64,000 nt of DNA from Paracoccaceae bacterium (GCA_026706985.1 JAPOXR010000016.1:18288-82287), one strand, 5' to 3'; counted from the stretch's first letter, positions 30,959 to 42,957 are shown. The notes: generated by a model from the letters alone, not told the origin. Numbers and translations: made by a program.

Positions 30959-31342
30959 TCAAACGCGGCGACGTTTCGGTGGGCGGCACCCATTATGGGC
31001 AATCGGAGTGACATCCCGGATAGCGGTGATCACAAATCCGGCACCGGCCAAGGCGCGCAATGCGCTTTCACGGCCTGATCCGGGGCCCTGAACCTCGACT
31101 TCGAGCGTCCTGATGCCATGATCACTGGCCTTGCGGGCCACATCCTCCGCAGCCAACTGTGCGGCATATGGGGTGGATTTACGGGATCCCTTGAAACCCA
31201 TTGCTCCGGCCGATGACCAGGCAATCGCATTGCCTTGAACATCGGAGATGAGAATCTTGGTATTGTTGAATGAGGAATTCACATGCGCCACACCGGTCGC
31301 AATGTTTTTCCGTTCTTTCCGACGGGGGCGGTCTGCTGCCAA
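30959..31342 (-). CDS. rpsK: 30S ribosomal protein S11
   Basis: [46 protein letters not shown]. Confidence 0.98.
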   Translation of the reverse strand: MAADRPRRKERKNIATGVAHVNSSFNNTKILISDVQGNAIAWSSAGAMGFKGSRKSTPYAAQLAAEDVARKASDHGIRTLEVEVQGPGSGRESALRALAGAGFVITAIRDVTPIAHNGCRPPKRRRV

Positions 31343-31354
31343 CTCTGCTCTCCG

Positions 31355-31723
31355 TTACTTCTTCTTGCCCGCGATTGGCTTGGCCGGGCCTTTCCGCGTC
31401 CGCGCATTGGTATGGGTGCGCTGACCTCTTGTCGGCAGCCCACGACGATGCCGGAGTCCGCGGTAACAGCCAAGATCCATCATTCGCTTGACATTCATCT
31501 GGATTTCACGGCGAAGGGCGCCTTCAACCGTGAGGTTGCGGTCGATATGCTCGCGCAGCACCAGGACTTCACTATCGGTCAATTCATTCAGGCGCTTGGC
31601 CTGATCAATACCGACGGATTCGCATATGGAACGCGCCGTCGCGTGTCCGATGCCGTAAATGCTGGTCAGAGCAATCGGGACGCGCTTGCGTGTTGGAAGA
31701 TTAACGCCTTGAATTCGCGCCAA
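31355..31723 (-). CDS. rpsM: 30S ribosomal protein S13
   Basis: [40 protein letters not shown]. Confidence 0.98.
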   Translation of the reverse strand: MARIQGVNLPTRKRVPIALTSIYGIGHATARSICESVGIDQAKRLNELTDSEVLVLREHIDRNLTVEGALRREIQMNVKRMMDLGCYRGLRHRRGLPTRGQRTHTNARTRKGPAKPIAGKKK

Positions 31724-31886
31724 TTGTCAGGCTCCTTTCTCTGCCTCCGCAAACCCGTTTCAACGCAGCCGCACATCCTGCCATTGCAGACCCGTCTGCT
31801 GCCGGGCGGAGGTTCTGCGAAGATGGTCGGATGTGAAGAATGGCCGAAAATTCGAATAAGCGAAGCGACGTAACAACAGGGCGATG

Positions 31887-31915
31887 CCGATAACAGGCCT
31901 GCACGGCATGGTCAA
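31887..31915 (-). promoter_or_regulatory. Candidate sigma70 promoter for rpsM-rpsK-rpoA-rplQ
   Basis: Minus strand TTGACC (31915-31910), 17-nt spacer, TATCGG (31892-31887). Confidence 0.35.
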
Positions 31916-32220
31916 GCACCTGTCGGCGTTTTTCGTAGCTGTTTTCAGTCGGCCTCTTGCCACCTAGGGTACCAAAATCCCGTTGCCTTGATCAGTTGTG
32001 CAAGTTGACTTGCGGCCGATCTTACTGATATGCGGTATTGGCAAGGAGACCAGACGGATTCCACCCGACAGACTGCGGTTGAGAAGTATCGATGACAGTC
32101 GTTCGGGTGCGGGAAAAGTCAGGTATATTTGCGCGAAAGTGGTTGTTTGGCGGGGCCGTGATCCGCAGGCGACCGGATTGTCTGTTGAGTGGCGGATGAT
32201 CACCGGGGGAAACGCGCAGC

Positions 32221-33336
32221 ATGATCAGTGAAGATATCAAGCTTGACTATGATGATGTTCTCATTGTCCCGGGAAAGAGCCCGATTGCCAGCCGCAAACA
32301 GGTTGAATTGAATGTCGGTATCGATTTCCCGGCACGCCGGGCCGGCTTTTCCGGAATTCCCATCATGGCGGCGAACATGGATGGTGTCGGCACGGTTGAG
32401 ATGGCCGACGCCCTCCGACGGCACGGGATTTTCACCTGCCTGACAAAATTTCATGCGCCGGAGCAGCTGGCGGAATATTTTTCAGCCGATCCGGAACGCC
32501 GGGCTTTTGCCGCTGTGACCATCGGCATCGGCGACGAGGATTGGGAGAAATTCACCAGAACCGCGGAACTGACCGGCGCGCATTTGACCTATGTGTGCCT
32601 GGATGTCGCAAATGGCTACACCGACCGGTTCGTCGACTGCGTCCGCCGCTTCCGCGACACTTTCCCCGACAAGGTTCTGATTGCCGGCAATGTGGTGACG
32701 CCGGAACAGACCGGCTGTCTGATCGCGGCGGGCGCCGATTTGGTGAAAGTCGGTATCGGCGGCGGCAGCGTCTGTGAAACCCGCGTCAAGACCGGCGTCG
32801 GCTACCCGCAATTCTCAACCGTCATCGAATGCGCGCATGCGGCCCGGGAAGCGGGGGGACGTATCATCGCTGACGGCGGTTGCACCACGCCCGGAGATGT
32901 CGCGAAGGCGCTTGCGGCCGGTGCCGATTTTGTCATGCTCGGGGGTATGTTCGCCGGGCACCTGGAAGGGGGCGGCAAGATTGTTGACCGCTATTTCCGC
33001 TGTGACGAAGTGTCAGAGAGCGGAGAATTGGTCATCGATAAGCGTCAATTCGTGGAATTCTATGGTATGAGTTCCAAAACCGCCAATGAGAAACATTTCG
33101 GCGGTCTGCAGAATTACCGTTCAAGCGAAGGCAGAAGGGTGCTGCTGCCGCTGAAACCCGACCTCAATGAAACCATCCGCGATCTGCTCGGAGGCCTGCG
33201 CAGCGCCTGCAGCTATGTCGGTGCGGGAAATCTCCGGCAATTACCGGAGCGGGCACGTTTTGTGCGCTGTGGAAACACCCACAACCGCGTTTTTGAGGAA
33301 CTGGCACTGCAGGAAACCGGCGCTATCCGGATATAA
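32221..33336 (+). CDS. guaC: GMP reductase (IMPDH/GMPR family)
   Basis: [100 protein letters not shown]. Confidence 0.85.
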   Translation: MISEDIKLDYDDVLIVPGKSPIASRKQVELNVGIDFPARRAGFSGIPIMAANMDGVGTVEMADALRRHGIFTCLTKFHAPEQLAEYFSADPERRAFAAVTIGIGDEDWEKFTRTAELTGAHLTYVCLDVANGYTDRFVDCVRRFRDTFPDKVLIAGNVVTPEQTGCLIAAGADLVKVGIGGGSVCETRVKTGVGYPQFSTVIECAHAAREAGGRIIADGGCTTPGDVAKALAAGADFVMLGGMFAGHLEGGGKIVDRYFRCDEVSESGELVIDKRQFVEFYGMSSKTANEKHFGGLQNYRSSEGRRVLLPLKPDLNETIRDLLGGLRSACSYVGAGNLRQLPERARFVRCGNTHNRVFEELALQETGAIRI

Positions 33337-33589
33337 CCGCCTTCCGAAAAATGGTTCTTGACCCGGGGACGCATGGCGACACAGCCTATCTCCGCCATCG
33401 ACCGCCGTGTTCCGCCGGGAAAATGTGTGAGAGTGCAATGGTTATTTTTTCCAATCTACTCCGGTTTGCAGCCTTCAGCACGACAATCCGGTCGAGAGCT
33501 GCGCGACAACTTTGATTGAAATCTGGCAGCGTGCCGAGGCACGAAATTATGTCTTTGACTTCATATTTTGACGACCCTATTCTGCCGCC

Positions 33590-33946
33590 GTGAGTTGGCG
33601 AGTCCAGATAGTGGAGGAATTCGAACCCGAACTGTCAGCATTGCCGCTGAAGGTACGCCGGTCAATTTTTGCATATTCGCGGCTGCTTAGTGAATTCGGC
33701 CCGAATCTCGGGCGCCCGCGTGTGGATACTTTGAACGGCTCGCGGCATGCGAACATGAAGGAGATACGGTTTAGCGCGGCAGGCGGGGAATGGCGGGTGG
33801 CCTTTGCGTTTGATCCCGTGCGCAGCGCAATGCTTCTGGTAGCGGGCGACAAGTCAGGTGGCAGCGGAAGGCGATTCTATCGTAAACTTATCCGCAAGGC
33901 AGACGAGCGGTTCGACCGGCATCTTGCGGACCTCGCCGGCAAATAA
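33590..33946 (+). CDS. HigB/Gp49-like (RelE superfamily) toxin, GTG start
   Basis: FEPELSALPLKVRRSIFAYSRLLSEFGPNLGRPRVDTLNGSRHANMKEIRFSAAGGEWRVAFAFDPVRSAMLLVAGDKSG. Confidence 0.8.
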   Translation: MSWRVQIVEEFEPELSALPLKVRRSIFAYSRLLSEFGPNLGRPRVDTLNGSRHANMKEIRFSAAGGEWRVAFAFDPVRSAMLLVAGDKSGGSGRRFYRKLIRKADERFDRHLADLAGK

Positions 33947-33961
33947 GAAAGGAGAAAGCTC

Positions 33962-34288
33962 ATGGTTCTGGATATTGAGGATGCGATCGCGGGTCTTGAC
34001 TCTGACGAACGCCGCAAGGTGGAGGAAATGGCCGCTGAATTGATTGCCGAGGAGATGACGTTGCGCGAGTTGCGCAAGGCTCGCGCCCTTACTCAAGCCA
34101 GCGTAGCGCGTGAGCTCGGCATAAGCCAGGATGCGATCTCCCGGCTGGAGAAGCGGAGTGACCTCATGCTGTCCACGCTGTCCAGAACGGTGGAGGCGAT
34201 GGGCGGCCGCCTGTCGCTGATCGCCCACTTTCCTGACCGCCCGCCGGTCGAACTCGCCGGCATCGCCGAACACGACGCGCGGAATTGA
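33962..34288 (+). CDS. XRE-family antitoxin (HigA-like)
   Basis: LRELRKARALTQASVARELGISQDAISRLEKRSDLMLSTLSRTVEAMGGRLSLIAHF; 15 nt downstream of the toxin. Confidence 0.88.
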   Translation: MVLDIEDAIAGLDSDERRKVEEMAAELIAEEMTLRELRKARALTQASVARELGISQDAISRLEKRSDLMLSTLSRTVEAMGGRLSLIAHFPDRPPVELAGIAEHDARN

Positions 34289-34660
34289 TGCGGTATACTG
34301 ACTGACTGCGGGAAGGAAAAGTGCCGAAGCGATGCTGCGACTTGCTCAGGTTTCCTTGTCTCCGGAGGTATGGAATCTGGCCATTGCGCACGGGATGAGG
34401 ACTCACTCTTCTGCCCGAAATATCGATGAAACAGCAGCCAGAGGACAACTTACGAATTCTGAGAGCCACTACCCGGGTTAGCCTCAAGCGGCCGAAGACT
34501 GCTTCCGAGCGACGATTCGGCATGAATGAGAACACCTTGGGAACCGCCGATTCTTGGGACTATCGCCAGAAAGTGGCATCATTTGATGACTTGCACCGGA
34601 CACACTTTCTCCAACACTTAGACATTTTTTCACAACCCATCAACTTGACCCGGATCGGGG

Positions 34661-35317
34661 CTATGCGGATACAACGGCTTCCAGTTCATGGTGTAACTGC
34701 GCCGCAACTTCATCCGGCCCACCGGCGCAATTCACGCGACGCAGCAGCCCGGCGCGGTAGTAATATCCCGTCAGCGGAGCCGTGTTGCGGAAATATTCCA
34801 TCAGGCGGGTGCGCAGCGCCTCCTCGGAATCATCGTCGCGGCGACGGAAATCATCCGCGCCGCAGATGTCGCAGGCATCCGGTCTTGCCGGTGGATTGGT
34901 CTTCAAATGATAGACTGCGCCGCATTTGCCGCAGGATATGCGGCCGGTTATCCGCTCAACCAACTCGTCAGGATCCACCACCAACTCAATCACCGCCGCA
35001 AGTTCCGCCCCGGCATCGGTGAGCAACTTCTCCAGGGCATCCGCCTGTGCCAGGGTGCGCGGAAATCCATCGAAGACGAAACCGCCGCCGCGGTCGCCGG
35101 AAAGCCGCTCGGCAATCAAGCCGATCACCACCTCATCGGGGACGAAGGCGCCGGTTTCCATGATCGCGGCGGCCCGTCTGCCAAGTTTGCTCCCGGACCG
35201 GGCTGCCTGGCGCAGCATATCGCCGGTCGAAAGCTGGACCATGCCGCGTTCACTGACGAGCCGCGTCGCCTGAGTGCCCTTCCCCGCGCCCGGGGGGCCC
35301 ATCAGGATCAGATTCAT
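34661..35317 (-). CDS. adk: Adenylate kinase
   Basis: MNLILMGPPGAGKGTQATRLVSERGMVQLSTGDMLR; DGFPRTLAQADAL; zinc-lid cysteines. Confidence 0.97.
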   Translation of the reverse strand: MNLILMGPPGAGKGTQATRLVSERGMVQLSTGDMLRQAARSGSKLGRRAAAIMETGAFVPDEVVIGLIAERLSGDRGGGFVFDGFPRTLAQADALEKLLTDAGAELAAVIELVVDPDELVERITGRISCGKCGAVYHLKTNPPARPDACDICGADDFRRRDDDSEEALRTRLMEYFRNTAPLTGYYYRAGLLRRVNCAGGPDEVAAQLHHELEAVVSA

Positions 35318-36669
35318 CGGGATTTCTCGGACCGTTTGCGCCGCTTGCGGCCGCGCAGTTGCGACTTCTCGATCAGCCCCTCATATTGATGCGCCAGCAA
35401 ATGCGACTGCACCTGATTGATCGTATCCATGGTCACGGAAACCACGATCAGGACCGAGGTGCCGCCGAAATAAAATGGAATTGCCAGCTCCGCACGCAGA
35501 ATTTCCGGCAGCAGGCAGACCGCGGCGAGATAACCCGAACCCAGCACAAGAATACGGTTAACCACATAATCCAGATATTCGGCGGTGCGCGGCCCCGGCC
35601 GGATTCCGGGCACAAAGCCATTCTGATTCTTCAGATTATCGGCAACATCCTCGGTCTTGAATGAGACATTCGCGGTATAAAAATAGGCGAAGAAGATGAT
35701 CATGGTGACAAAGAACAGCAGGTATAGCGGTTGGCCGGGGCCAAAATAGGCCAGTATCGTCGACATCAGGGGGCTGGTTGAATTGCCGGAAAATGTCGAA
35801 ATCGTGGTCGGCAGCAACAGCAGGGAGGAGGCGAAGATCGGCGGAATGACTCCCGAGGGATTGATCTTGAGGGGCAGATGCGACGAGCCGCCGTCAAAAA
35901 CCTTCATCCCCACCTGGCGGCGCGGATACTGAATGTGAATCTTGCGCAGCGACCGTTCCATATAGACCACGAAACCGATCACCACCACGACCATGAGGAT
36001 AACCCCGACGATCACCGCCGGAGACAACGCGCCGGACCGGCCCTGGCTGAAGAATTGTGCCAATGCCGCCGGGATCTCGGCAATGATGCCGGTGAAAATG
36101 ATCAGCGAAATACCGTTGCCGATACCACGCGAGGTGATCTGCTCGCCGAGCCACATCAGGAACATGGTTCCTCCGACCAGCGTCACAACGCAGGAAATTC
36201 GGAAGAACCAGCCGGGATCAACCGCCAATCCACCGGATTCCAGGCTGACCGCCAGCCCATAGGCTTGGAATGTGGCGAGGAAAACGGTTCCGTAACGGGT
36301 GTATTGATTGATTTTCTTGCGCCCCTGCGCACCCTCTTTCTTCAGCTGCGAGAGCTGAGGCGACATCGCCACCAGCAGCTGCACAATAATGGAGGAGGAA
36401 ATATAGGGCATGATACCGAGCGCAAACACGCCCATCCGGCCTATGGCGCCGCCGGTGAACATATTCAGCATGCCGCCGAGCCCGGTTGATGCCGCCTCGA
36501 CAAATTCGCGCAGCGCCAAAGTGTCGATTCCGGGAACCGGGATGAAGGTGCCGATCCGGTACACGATCAGCAGACCGAGCGCGAAAAGAATCCGGCGGCG
36601 CAGTTCAGTGGCTTTACCGAATGCGCTCCAGCTCAGATTCGCCGCCATTTGTTCAGCGGCTGAGACCAT
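35314..36669 (-). CDS. secY: Preprotein translocase subunit SecY
   Basis: RIGTFIPVPGIDTLAL; GIGNGISLIIFTGI; MNLS..L10-TM protein in spc operon position. Confidence 0.97.
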   Translation of the reverse strand: MVSAAEQMAANLSWSAFGKATELRRRILFALGLLIVYRIGTFIPVPGIDTLALREFVEAASTGLGGMLNMFTGGAIGRMGVFALGIMPYISSSIIVQLLVAMSPQLSQLKKEGAQGRKKINQYTRYGTVFLATFQAYGLAVSLESGGLAVDPGWFFRISCVVTLVGGTMFLMWLGEQITSRGIGNGISLIIFTGIIAEIPAALAQFFSQGRSGALSPAVIVGVILMVVVVIGFVVYMERSLRKIHIQYPRRQVGMKVFDGGSSHLPLKINPSGVIPPIFASSLLLLPTTISTFSGNSTSPLMSTILAYFGPGQPLYLLFFVTMIIFFAYFYTANVSFKTEDVADNLKNQNGFVPGIRPGPRTAEYLDYVVNRILVLGSGYLAAVCLLPEILRAELAIPFYFGGTSVLIVVSVTMDTINQVQSHLLAHQYEGLIEKSQLRGRKRRKRSEKSR

Positions 36670-36720
36670 CCATCACCTCCACGGCCGCACCGGTGCCAAG
36701 GATTTAACTCACCTTGGGTT

Positions 36721-37227
36721 TCACCCGGATTCTTCGGCGCTATCCTTCAATATATTTTTTGTTCCGCGTCCAACAAGCTGAACCGAACCGCCGACGGCCT
36801 CTATCCTGGCCGCAGCCGGTTTCGACACGCCGGTGACGATCAATTCCGCCTTGGCGGTGATTTCGCCTTTGGCAAGCAGGCGGATACCGTCACGCCGGCG
36901 CCTCACCAGACCACTCGCTATCAATGCCGCCTCATCAATCGGTTTCGACGCGTCCAACCGGCCGGCATCAATAAAGCTCTGCAGCTGTCCGATATTGATC
37001 ACCGCATGCCGCTTGACATTGGGGTTGCGGAAACCCCGCTTCGGCAGGCGCTGATAAATCGGCATCTGCCCGCCTTCAAAACCGTCCAATGCGACACCGG
37101 AGCGCGATTTCTGGCCCTTATTGCCCCGTCCCGCGGTCTTGCCCGACCCCGAACCCGGGCCACGCCCGACCCGTTTGCGTTTCTGGGTCGCGCCCGGCTT
37201 GTCTCTCAATTCGTGAAGTCTCATCAC
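36721..37227 (-). CDS. rplO: 50S ribosomal protein L15
   Basis: [44 protein letters not shown]. Confidence 0.97.
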   Translation of the reverse strand: MMRLHELRDKPGATQKRKRVGRGPGSGSGKTAGRGNKGQKSRSGVALDGFEGGQMPIYQRLPKRGFRNPNVKRHAVINIGQLQSFIDAGRLDASKPIDEAALIASGLVRRRRDGIRLLAKGEITAKAELIVTGVSKPAAARIEAVGGSVQLVGRGTKNILKDSAEESG

Positions 37228-37254
37228 TCAATATCCTTCACCGGACAGGCCGGA

Positions 37255-37443
37255 TCACTTTTTCTCTTCGACAATCACGGCAAGATGCGGAATCTTGCGC
37301 ACCATACCGCGGATTGCCGGCGTATCTTCAAGCTCGCGCATGCGGTTCATCCGACCAAGTCCCAATCCGGCCAAAATCCGCCTTTGCTTTTCCGGTCTGC
37401 GGATCGGAGAACCGATCTGTTTGACGACAATCTTCGCACCCAT
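37255..37443 (-). CDS. rpmD: 50S ribosomal protein L30
   Basis: [62 protein letters not shown]. Confidence 0.96.
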   Translation of the reverse strand: MGAKIVVKQIGSPIRRPEKQRRILAGLGLGRMNRMRELEDTPAIRGMVRKIPHLAVIVEEKK

Positions 37444-37453
37444 GGTCGAACTC

Positions 37454-38002
37454 CTAGCTCTGCGCCGCCTCGGCGCTCGGCCGGCGGAAAATTTCCGCCA
37501 CCTTCTTGCCACGGCGCTGCGCTACCCAACGCGGGCTGGAAACCTGCGACAGCGCATCCAGCGTCGCCCGGATCATGTTGCAGGCATTCTGCGAGCCGAT
37601 GGACTTCGCCACCACATCCTGCACGCCGAGCATTTCAAACACCGCCCGCATCGGTCCACCGGCGATTATTCCTGTTCCCTGCGGCGCCGGGCGCAGGATC
37701 ACTTTGCCGGCGCCATGCGCGCCTTCCACATCATGATGCAGCGTCCGTCCTTCGCGCAGCGGCACCCGGAACAGGCTGCGTTTCGCCTTTTCCGTGGCTT
37801 TGCGGATGGCCTCGGGCACTTCCTTGGCTTTGCCCTTGCCGAATCCGACGCGTCCCTTCTGGTCACCCACAACCACCAAGGCCGAAAAGCCGAATCTTTT
37901 GCCGCCCTTCACGGTTTTCGAAACCCGGTTGATTGCCACGAGCTTGTCCAGAAACTCCGAAGCTTCAGACCTTGGCCCCCTGCGGTTTTCCGCTCTTGCC
38001 AT
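37454..38002 (-). CDS. rpsE: 30S ribosomal protein S5
   Basis: [52 protein letters not shown]. Confidence 0.97.
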   Translation of the reverse strand: MARAENRRGPRSEASEFLDKLVAINRVSKTVKGGKRFGFSALVVVGDQKGRVGFGKGKAKEVPEAIRKATEKAKRSLFRVPLREGRTLHHDVEGAHGAGKVILRPAPQGTGIIAGGPMRAVFEMLGVQDVVAKSIGSQNACNMIRATLDALSQVSSPRWVAQRRGKKVAEIFRRPSAEAAQS

Positions 38003-38013
38003 CGGTGTCTCCT

Positions 38014-38373
38014 TTAAAATTTAAGCCCGCCGGCCCGCGCCGCATCCGCCAAAGCCTTGACCCGGCCATGAAACAGATAACCTCCGCGGTCCAGATAGCA
38101 TTCCGATATCCCGGCATCGACAGCGCGTTTGGCGATTTGTTCGCCAACCCGCTTCGCCGCCTCACGATTACTGCCACGCCCGATGCCGAGCTCCGATTCC
38201 AGCGACGATGCGGCAGCCAGTGTGTGGCCTTCCCGATCATCAATCAGCTGTGCCGCGATATTGCGGTTGGAACGGTGCACCGACAACCGCACCCGCCCAC
38301 GGCTGCATTGGCGCAGGCGGTAGCGAACCCGCATCTGGCGCCGTTTGAACAGCCGGTCTTTCTTATTCGACAT
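38014..38373 (-). CDS. rplR: 50S ribosomal protein L18
   Basis: Conserved L18 sequence in spc operon order. Confidence 0.95.
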   Translation of the reverse strand: MSNKKDRLFKRRQMRVRYRLRQCSRGRVRLSVHRSNRNIAAQLIDDREGHTLAAASSLESELGIGRGSNREAAKRVGEQIAKRAVDAGISECYLDRGGYLFHGRVKALADAARAGGLKF

Positions 38374-38384
38374 ATGTGAACCGC

Positions 38385-38918
38385 CTATTTCTTCTTACCG
38401 ACTTTCCGGACCACGATTTCGTCCGAATAGCGGATTCCCTTGCCTTTGAAAGGCTCCGGCGGCCGCACATTGCGGATCTCCGCCGCCAGCTGCCCAACCT
38501 TCTGTTTGTCATTGCCCTCAATGATGATCTGAGTCTGCTTCGGCACCGTGATCGTCAGCCCGTCGCGCGGCTCAAATTTCACCTCATGGCTGAGACCTAG
38601 CGACAGATGCAGGTCCGAACCGCGCAGATCGGCGCGGTAACCGACTCCCGAAATCGCCAATTCCCTGCTGAATCCCCGGGTTACCCCTTCGATGCAATTG
38701 GCGACCATGGATCGCGACATTCCCCATTGCTGGCGGGCGAATTTCGAATTCCCGCGTGGCGAAACGGAGATGGATTTGTCATCAATCTCGATGCTTACCT
38801 GATCGGATGCGGTGAAACACAGCGAACCTCTGGGGCCTTTCACCTCAACCATGCGGCCACTCAGCTTCGCCGAGACGCCATCCGGTAACCCGACCGGGAT
38901 CTTTCCAATTCGTGACAT
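38385..38918 (-). CDS. rplF: 50S ribosomal protein L6
   Basis: [33 protein letters not shown]. Confidence 0.97.
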   Translation of the reverse strand: MSRIGKIPVGLPDGVSAKLSGRMVEVKGPRGSLCFTASDQVSIEIDDKSISVSPRGNSKFARQQWGMSRSMVANCIEGVTRGFSRELAISGVGYRADLRGSDLHLSLGLSHEVKFEPRDGLTITVPKQTQIIIEGNDKQKVGQLAAEIRNVRPPEPFKGKGIRYSDEIVVRKVGKKK

Positions 38919-38931
38919 CGCCCGGAACTCC

Positions 38932-39330
38932 TTAAAACACCGTGCACAGCACTTCGCCGCCGACATTGGCATCGCGCGCATCCGCATCCGACATCACGCC
39001 GCGCGCCGTCGAAAGGATGGCGACCCCCAGCCCCTGACGGACCGACGGCAGGTTACGGACATTCGCATACACCCGGCGGCCAGGCCTGGAGACACGTTTC
39101 AATTCGCGGATGGCGGGGGAACCGTCGAGATATTTGAGGCCGATCTCGATCTCCTGGCGGCCATCGCCGGAGTCGACAAACTCGTAACCGCGGATATACC
39201 CCTCATTGGCCAGAACATTGAGAACCCAGCCACGCAGTTTGGACGCCGGCGCGCGGACCGTCGACCGGCCGCGGGTCTGCGCATTGCGGATGCGTGTCAG
39301 CATGTCGCCGACCGGATCGCTGAAAGACAT
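38932..39330 (-). CDS. rpsH: 30S ribosomal protein S8
   Basis: [47 protein letters not shown]. Confidence 0.97.
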   Translation of the reverse strand: MSFSDPVGDMLTRIRNAQTRGRSTVRAPASKLRGWVLNVLANEGYIRGYEFVDSGDGRQEIEIGLKYLDGSPAIRELKRVSRPGRRVYANVRNLPSVRQGLGVAILSTARGVMSDADARDANVGGEVLCTVF

Positions 39331-39342
39331 CGGAATCCCCCT

Positions 39343-39648
39343 CTACCAGCTTGACTTGACCATGCCGGGAATCTGCCCGAAACCGCCCAATTCACGCAGC
39401 GCAATGCGCGAAATTTTCAGTTTGCGGTAATACCCCTTCGGCCGCCCGGTGACCTGGCAGCGGTTGTGCAGCCGGGTTGGAGATGAATTGCGCGGCATCT
39501 TCGCCAGCTTGAGCGTGAGTTTGAAACGCTCCTCAATTCCGACTTCTCGGTCAGCAAGGGTTTTTTTCATGGCTTCCCTCGTTGCCGCGTGACGTTTCAC
39601 CATTCGCTGGCGCCTGCGTTCGCGCTCAACCATTGCTTTCTTTGCCAC
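39343..39648 (-). CDS. rpsN: 30S ribosomal protein S14
   Basis: [49 protein letters not shown]. Confidence 0.97.
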   Translation of the reverse strand: MAKKAMVERERRRQRMVKRHAATREAMKKTLADREVGIEERFKLTLKLAKMPRNSSPTRLHNRCQVTGRPKGYYRKLKISRIALRELGGFGQIPGMVKSSW

Positions 39649-40217
39649 TATTGCGCTCCTCCGGACCTGCTGCTGAACGGCATGCGGAAACCTTCCAGCA
39701 GGCTCTTAGCCTCTGCATCGGTGGAAGCCGTCGTGCAGATCACGACATCAAGACCGCGTACCTCATCCACCGAATCATAATCGATCTCCGGAAACACGAT
39801 ATGTTCCTTGAGACCCATGGAAAAATTACCGTTGCCGTCAAAGGATTTCGTCGACAATCCGCGGAAATCCCTCACCCTCGGCATCGCGACCGTCACCAGC
39901 CGGTCAAGAAATTCATACATCCGGCTGCCGCGCAGGGTGACCTTGGCACCGATTGTCATGCCTTCGCGCAATCTGAATGCGGCGATGGATTTCCGCGCCC
40001 TGGTCGGCACCGCCTTCTGCCCGGCGATGGCTGTCAGATCCTCGACCGCCGCCGCCGCTTTGCGCGAATCCTTAACACCTTCGCCGACGCCCATATTGAG
40101 CACGATTTTTTCCAGCCGCGGGATCATCATCTCATTGCGGTATCCGAACCTGTCTTTCATATTCGGCCGGATTTCATCGACATAGATCTGCTGCAGCCGC
40201 GGTTTGTATTCAGCCAT
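39648..40217 (-). CDS. rplE: 50S ribosomal protein L5
   Basis: [55 protein letters not shown]. Confidence 0.97.
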   Translation of the reverse strand: MAEYKPRLQQIYVDEIRPNMKDRFGYRNEMMIPRLEKIVLNMGVGEGVKDSRKAAAAVEDLTAIAGQKAVPTRARKSIAAFRLREGMTIGAKVTLRGSRMYEFLDRLVTVAMPRVRDFRGLSTKSFDGNGNFSMGLKEHIVFPEIDYDSVDEVRGLDVVICTTASTDAEAKSLLEGFRMPFSSRSGGAQ

Positions 40218-40527
40218 CAATCGCCCTCCCGGACCGTTTGGCAAAGCGGATCTTCCTGCCCTCCTCAAACCGGAAACCGACCCTGCTCGGGGTGTCATCC
40301 TCCGGATCCGCGATCATCAGATTGGACAGGTCGATCGGCAGTTCAATACTTGTCCGTCCGCCCTGGCGGTTGGCGGTCTGTTTGAGATGCCGGACGGCGC
40401 GGTTGGCACCGCTGACGACAGCCCGGCGCCGGGTCGGATCAAGGCTCAATATCTCGCCCTTCACACCGGCATCTTTACCGGCGATCACAACCACGCGGTC
40501 GCCCTTTTTCAGTTTTGCCGCCATCAC
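40210..40527 (-). CDS. rplX: 50S ribosomal protein L24
   Basis: [46 protein letters not shown]. Confidence 0.96.
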   Translation of the reverse strand: MMAAKLKKGDRVVVIAGKDAGVKGEILSLDPTRRRAVVSGANRAVRHLKQTANRQGGRTSIELPIDLSNLMIADPEDDTPSRVGFRFEEGRKIRFAKRSGRAIDG

Positions 40528-40892
40528 AGCACCTCCGGGGCCAGCGAAATGATCTTCATGAATTTCCGGCTGCGCAGCTCGCGCACCACCGGCCCGAAGA
40601 TCCGTGTCCCCACCGGCTCGTCATTATTGTTGAGAATCACCGCGGCGTTATTATCAAAACGGATCGCGGTTCCGTCATCGCGGCGCACCTCCTTGGCGGT
40701 GCGGACGATAACCGCCCGACGGACATCGCCTTTCTTGACCCGGCCGCGCGGAATCGCCTCCTTCACAGATACGATGATCACATCGCCAACCGATGCGAAG
40801 CGGCGCTTTGAGCCGCCGAGCACCTTGATACACTGGATCTTGCGTGCGCCTGAATTATCGGCGACGTCAAGATTTGTCTGCATCTGGATCAT
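40524..40892 (-). CDS. rplN: 50S ribosomal protein L14
   Basis: [57 protein letters not shown]. Confidence 0.98.
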   Translation of the reverse strand: MIQMQTNLDVADNSGARKIQCIKVLGGSKRRFASVGDVIIVSVKEAIPRGRVKKGDVRRAVIVRTAKEVRRDDGTAIRFDNNAAVILNNNDEPVGTRIFGPVVRELRSRKFMKIISLAPEVL

Positions 40893-40953
40893 TCGGCGTC
40901 TCCTGACCTTTGGGGACTGAATTCAGCCCCATGGTTTCGTTCGAGCGGGGAAT

Positions 40954-41193
40954 TCAAGCCTGATCGGCGGCGAGCAATTCCCAACGTTTGGTTTTTGAAA
41001 TCGGCGAACATTCGCGTATGCGGACGATATCACCCGTTTTGGCGGCATTGTCGGCGTCATGCGCCGTGTATTTTTTTGACTTACGCACAGTTTTCTTCAT
41101 CACCGGATGGGTGAAGCGGCGTTCGACCAGCACCGTGACCGTCCGATCCCTGCGGTCGCTGACCACCCGTCCTGTCAATATTCTTTTCGGCAT
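40954..41193 (-). CDS. rpsQ: 30S ribosomal protein S17
   Basis: [46 protein letters not shown]. Confidence 0.97.
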   Translation of the reverse strand: MPKRILTGRVVSDRRDRTVTVLVERRFTHPVMKKTVRKSKKYTAHDADNAAKTGDIVRIRECSPISKTKRWELLAADQA

Positions 41194-41195
41194 CC

Positions 41196-41411
41196 CTAAT
41201 CTTCCCGGTCAACTGAACGCTGTGGCGGCTCTTTTTCATTCAATACCGTGAGCACGCGCGCGGTATCGCGCCGCACTTCCCGCATGCGCGCGGTATTCGA
41301 AAAACCACCGCTGGCGACCTGGAATCTCAAATTGAAGGATTCCTTCTTCAGCCGCGCCAATTCGCTTTTCAGCTCGTCGGCGGTTTTTTCCCGAAGCTCA
41401 GCTGCGTCCAT
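41196..41411 (-). CDS. rpmC: 50S ribosomal protein L29
   Basis: [52 protein letters not shown]. Confidence 0.97.
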   Translation of the reverse strand: MDAAELREKTADELKSELARLKKESFNLRFQVASGGFSNTARMREVRRDTARVLTVLNEKEPPQRSVDRED

Positions 41412-41444
41412 TATGCTGCAATTCCCTTCACTCGCCGCCGGACT

Positions 41445-41858
41445 TCACCAATCCGAACGTTCAACAATGCGTGTCTTGACCGGCAGTTTCATCGCCGCCA
41501 GCCGCAGCGCTTCCCTTGCCACGGCATCGGCCACACCATCAATCTCAAACATGACCCGTCCGGGTTTGACCTTTGCGGCCCAGTATTCAACCGAACCCTT
41601 GCCCTTACCCATGCGGACCTCGGTGGGTTTTTTGGAAACCGGAACATCCGGAAAGATACGGATCCAGACCCGGCCCTGGCGTTTCATATGGCGGGTCATC
41701 GCCCGTCTCGCGGCTTCGATCTGCCGCGATGTCACCCGTTCGGGCTGCACCGCCTTGAGTCCGAAAGAGCCGAAATTCAGGCTTGAGCCACCCTTGGCCA
41801 TGCCGTGAATGCGCCCCTTATGCTGTTTGCGGTATTTGAATTTTTTCGGCTGCAGCAT
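41445..41858 (-). CDS. rplP: 50S ribosomal protein L16
   Basis: [60 protein letters not shown]. Confidence 0.98.
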   Translation of the reverse strand: MLQPKKFKYRKQHKGRIHGMAKGGSSLNFGSFGLKAVQPERVTSRQIEAARRAMTRHMKRQGRVWIRIFPDVPVSKKPTEVRMGKGKGSVEYWAAKVKPGRVMFEIDGVADAVAREALRLAAMKLPVKTRIVERSDW

Positions 41859-41872
41859 CTCACCGGCTCCGA

Positions 41873-42574
41873 TTAATTCTGCCGCTTACGCGGAACTGTT
41901 CCATCGCGGATTTCCTGTTCACGACGGTCGCGTGCGGCCGGATCATGCTCCATGATTTCGCCTTTGAAAATCCAGACCTTGACGCCGATAACGCCATAGG
42001 GGGTCGAGGCGACACAGGTCGCATAATCGATGTCGGCCCGCAACGTGTGCAGCGGTACCCGGCCTTCCCGATACCATTCGGTACGGGCGATTTCGACTCC
42101 ACCCAGCCGGCCGGCGACATTGATACGGATGCCCAAAGCACCCATACGCATGGCATTCTGCACCGCACGTTTTATCGCGCGGCGGAACGACACCCGCCTT
42201 TCGAGCTGCTGCGCAACCGACTCAGCGACCAGCTGGGCATCGATTTCCGGTTTCCGCACCTCGACAATATTGAGATGGGTTTCCGAAACCGTCATCTCCG
42301 CCAGCCGCGCGCGCAGCGACTCGATATCCGCCCCCTTACGGCCGATAACCACTCCCGGGCGGGCAGTATGAACCGTGACCCGGCATTTGCGGTACGGGCG
42401 TTCGATCACCACCCGACTGACACCGGCCTGGGCGCAGGCCTTGCGGATAAACTTCCGTATCTTGAGATCTTCCTGCAGCAGATCACCGAATTCCCGCTTG
42501 TCGGCATACCAGCGGCTGTCCCAGGTCCGGTTGACCTGAAGGCGCATTCCGACCGGATTGATCTTTTGGCCCAT
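41873..42574 (-). CDS. rpsC: 30S ribosomal protein S3
   Basis: [44 protein letters not shown] region [14 protein letters not shown]. Confidence 0.97.
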   Translation of the reverse strand: MGQKINPVGMRLQVNRTWDSRWYADKREFGDLLQEDLKIRKFIRKACAQAGVSRVVIERPYRKCRVTVHTARPGVVIGRKGADIESLRARLAEMTVSETHLNIVEVRKPEIDAQLVAESVAQQLERRVSFRRAIKRAVQNAMRMGALGIRINVAGRLGGVEIARTEWYREGRVPLHTLRADIDYATCVASTPYGVIGVKVWIFKGEIMEHDPAARDRREQEIRDGTVPRKRQN

Positions 42575-42954
42575 CAGTCGATCTCCTCGATTTCGCGCAC
42601 CTTGACCGTCAGCTGGGAAAACGGCTTCAACACCCGGGCCGCCCGGCCCCTGGCGCGTGCCCTGAACCGCTTCATCGTCAGATTCTTGCCGACATAGGCC
42701 TCGGACACCATCAACCTGTCGACATCCAGCCCATGATTGTTTTCCGCGTTGGCAACAGCCGACATCAGGCATTTCAGGACTTCGCCGGAGATCCTGCGGC
42801 GCGAAAATGTAAGATCGGCAACCGCCAGATTGACTTGCTTTCCACGGATCGTCGCAGCCACCAGATTGAGTTTCTGCGGCGACACCCTGAGCATACGGCT
42901 GACTGCCATAGCTTCATCGGCCGGAGTTACCCGCATGCGTTTGACTTTACCCAT
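42574..42954 (-). CDS. rplV: 50S ribosomal protein L22
   Basis: [57 protein letters not shown]. Confidence 0.97.
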   Translation of the reverse strand: MGKVKRMRVTPADEAMAVSRMLRVSPQKLNLVAATIRGKQVNLAVADLTFSRRRISGEVLKCLMSAVANAENNHGLDVDRLMVSEAYVGKNLTMKRFRARARGRAARVLKPFSQLTVKVREIEEID

Positions 42955-42957
42955 GGA

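Noticed and set aside
34289-34660. Short ORF starts and a GCACCGGACACACTTTC stretch between the antitoxin and adk, considered as a transposase remnant
   Set aside because: No transposase motif readable in any frame and no terminal inverted repeat pair; kept only as possible insertion debris.
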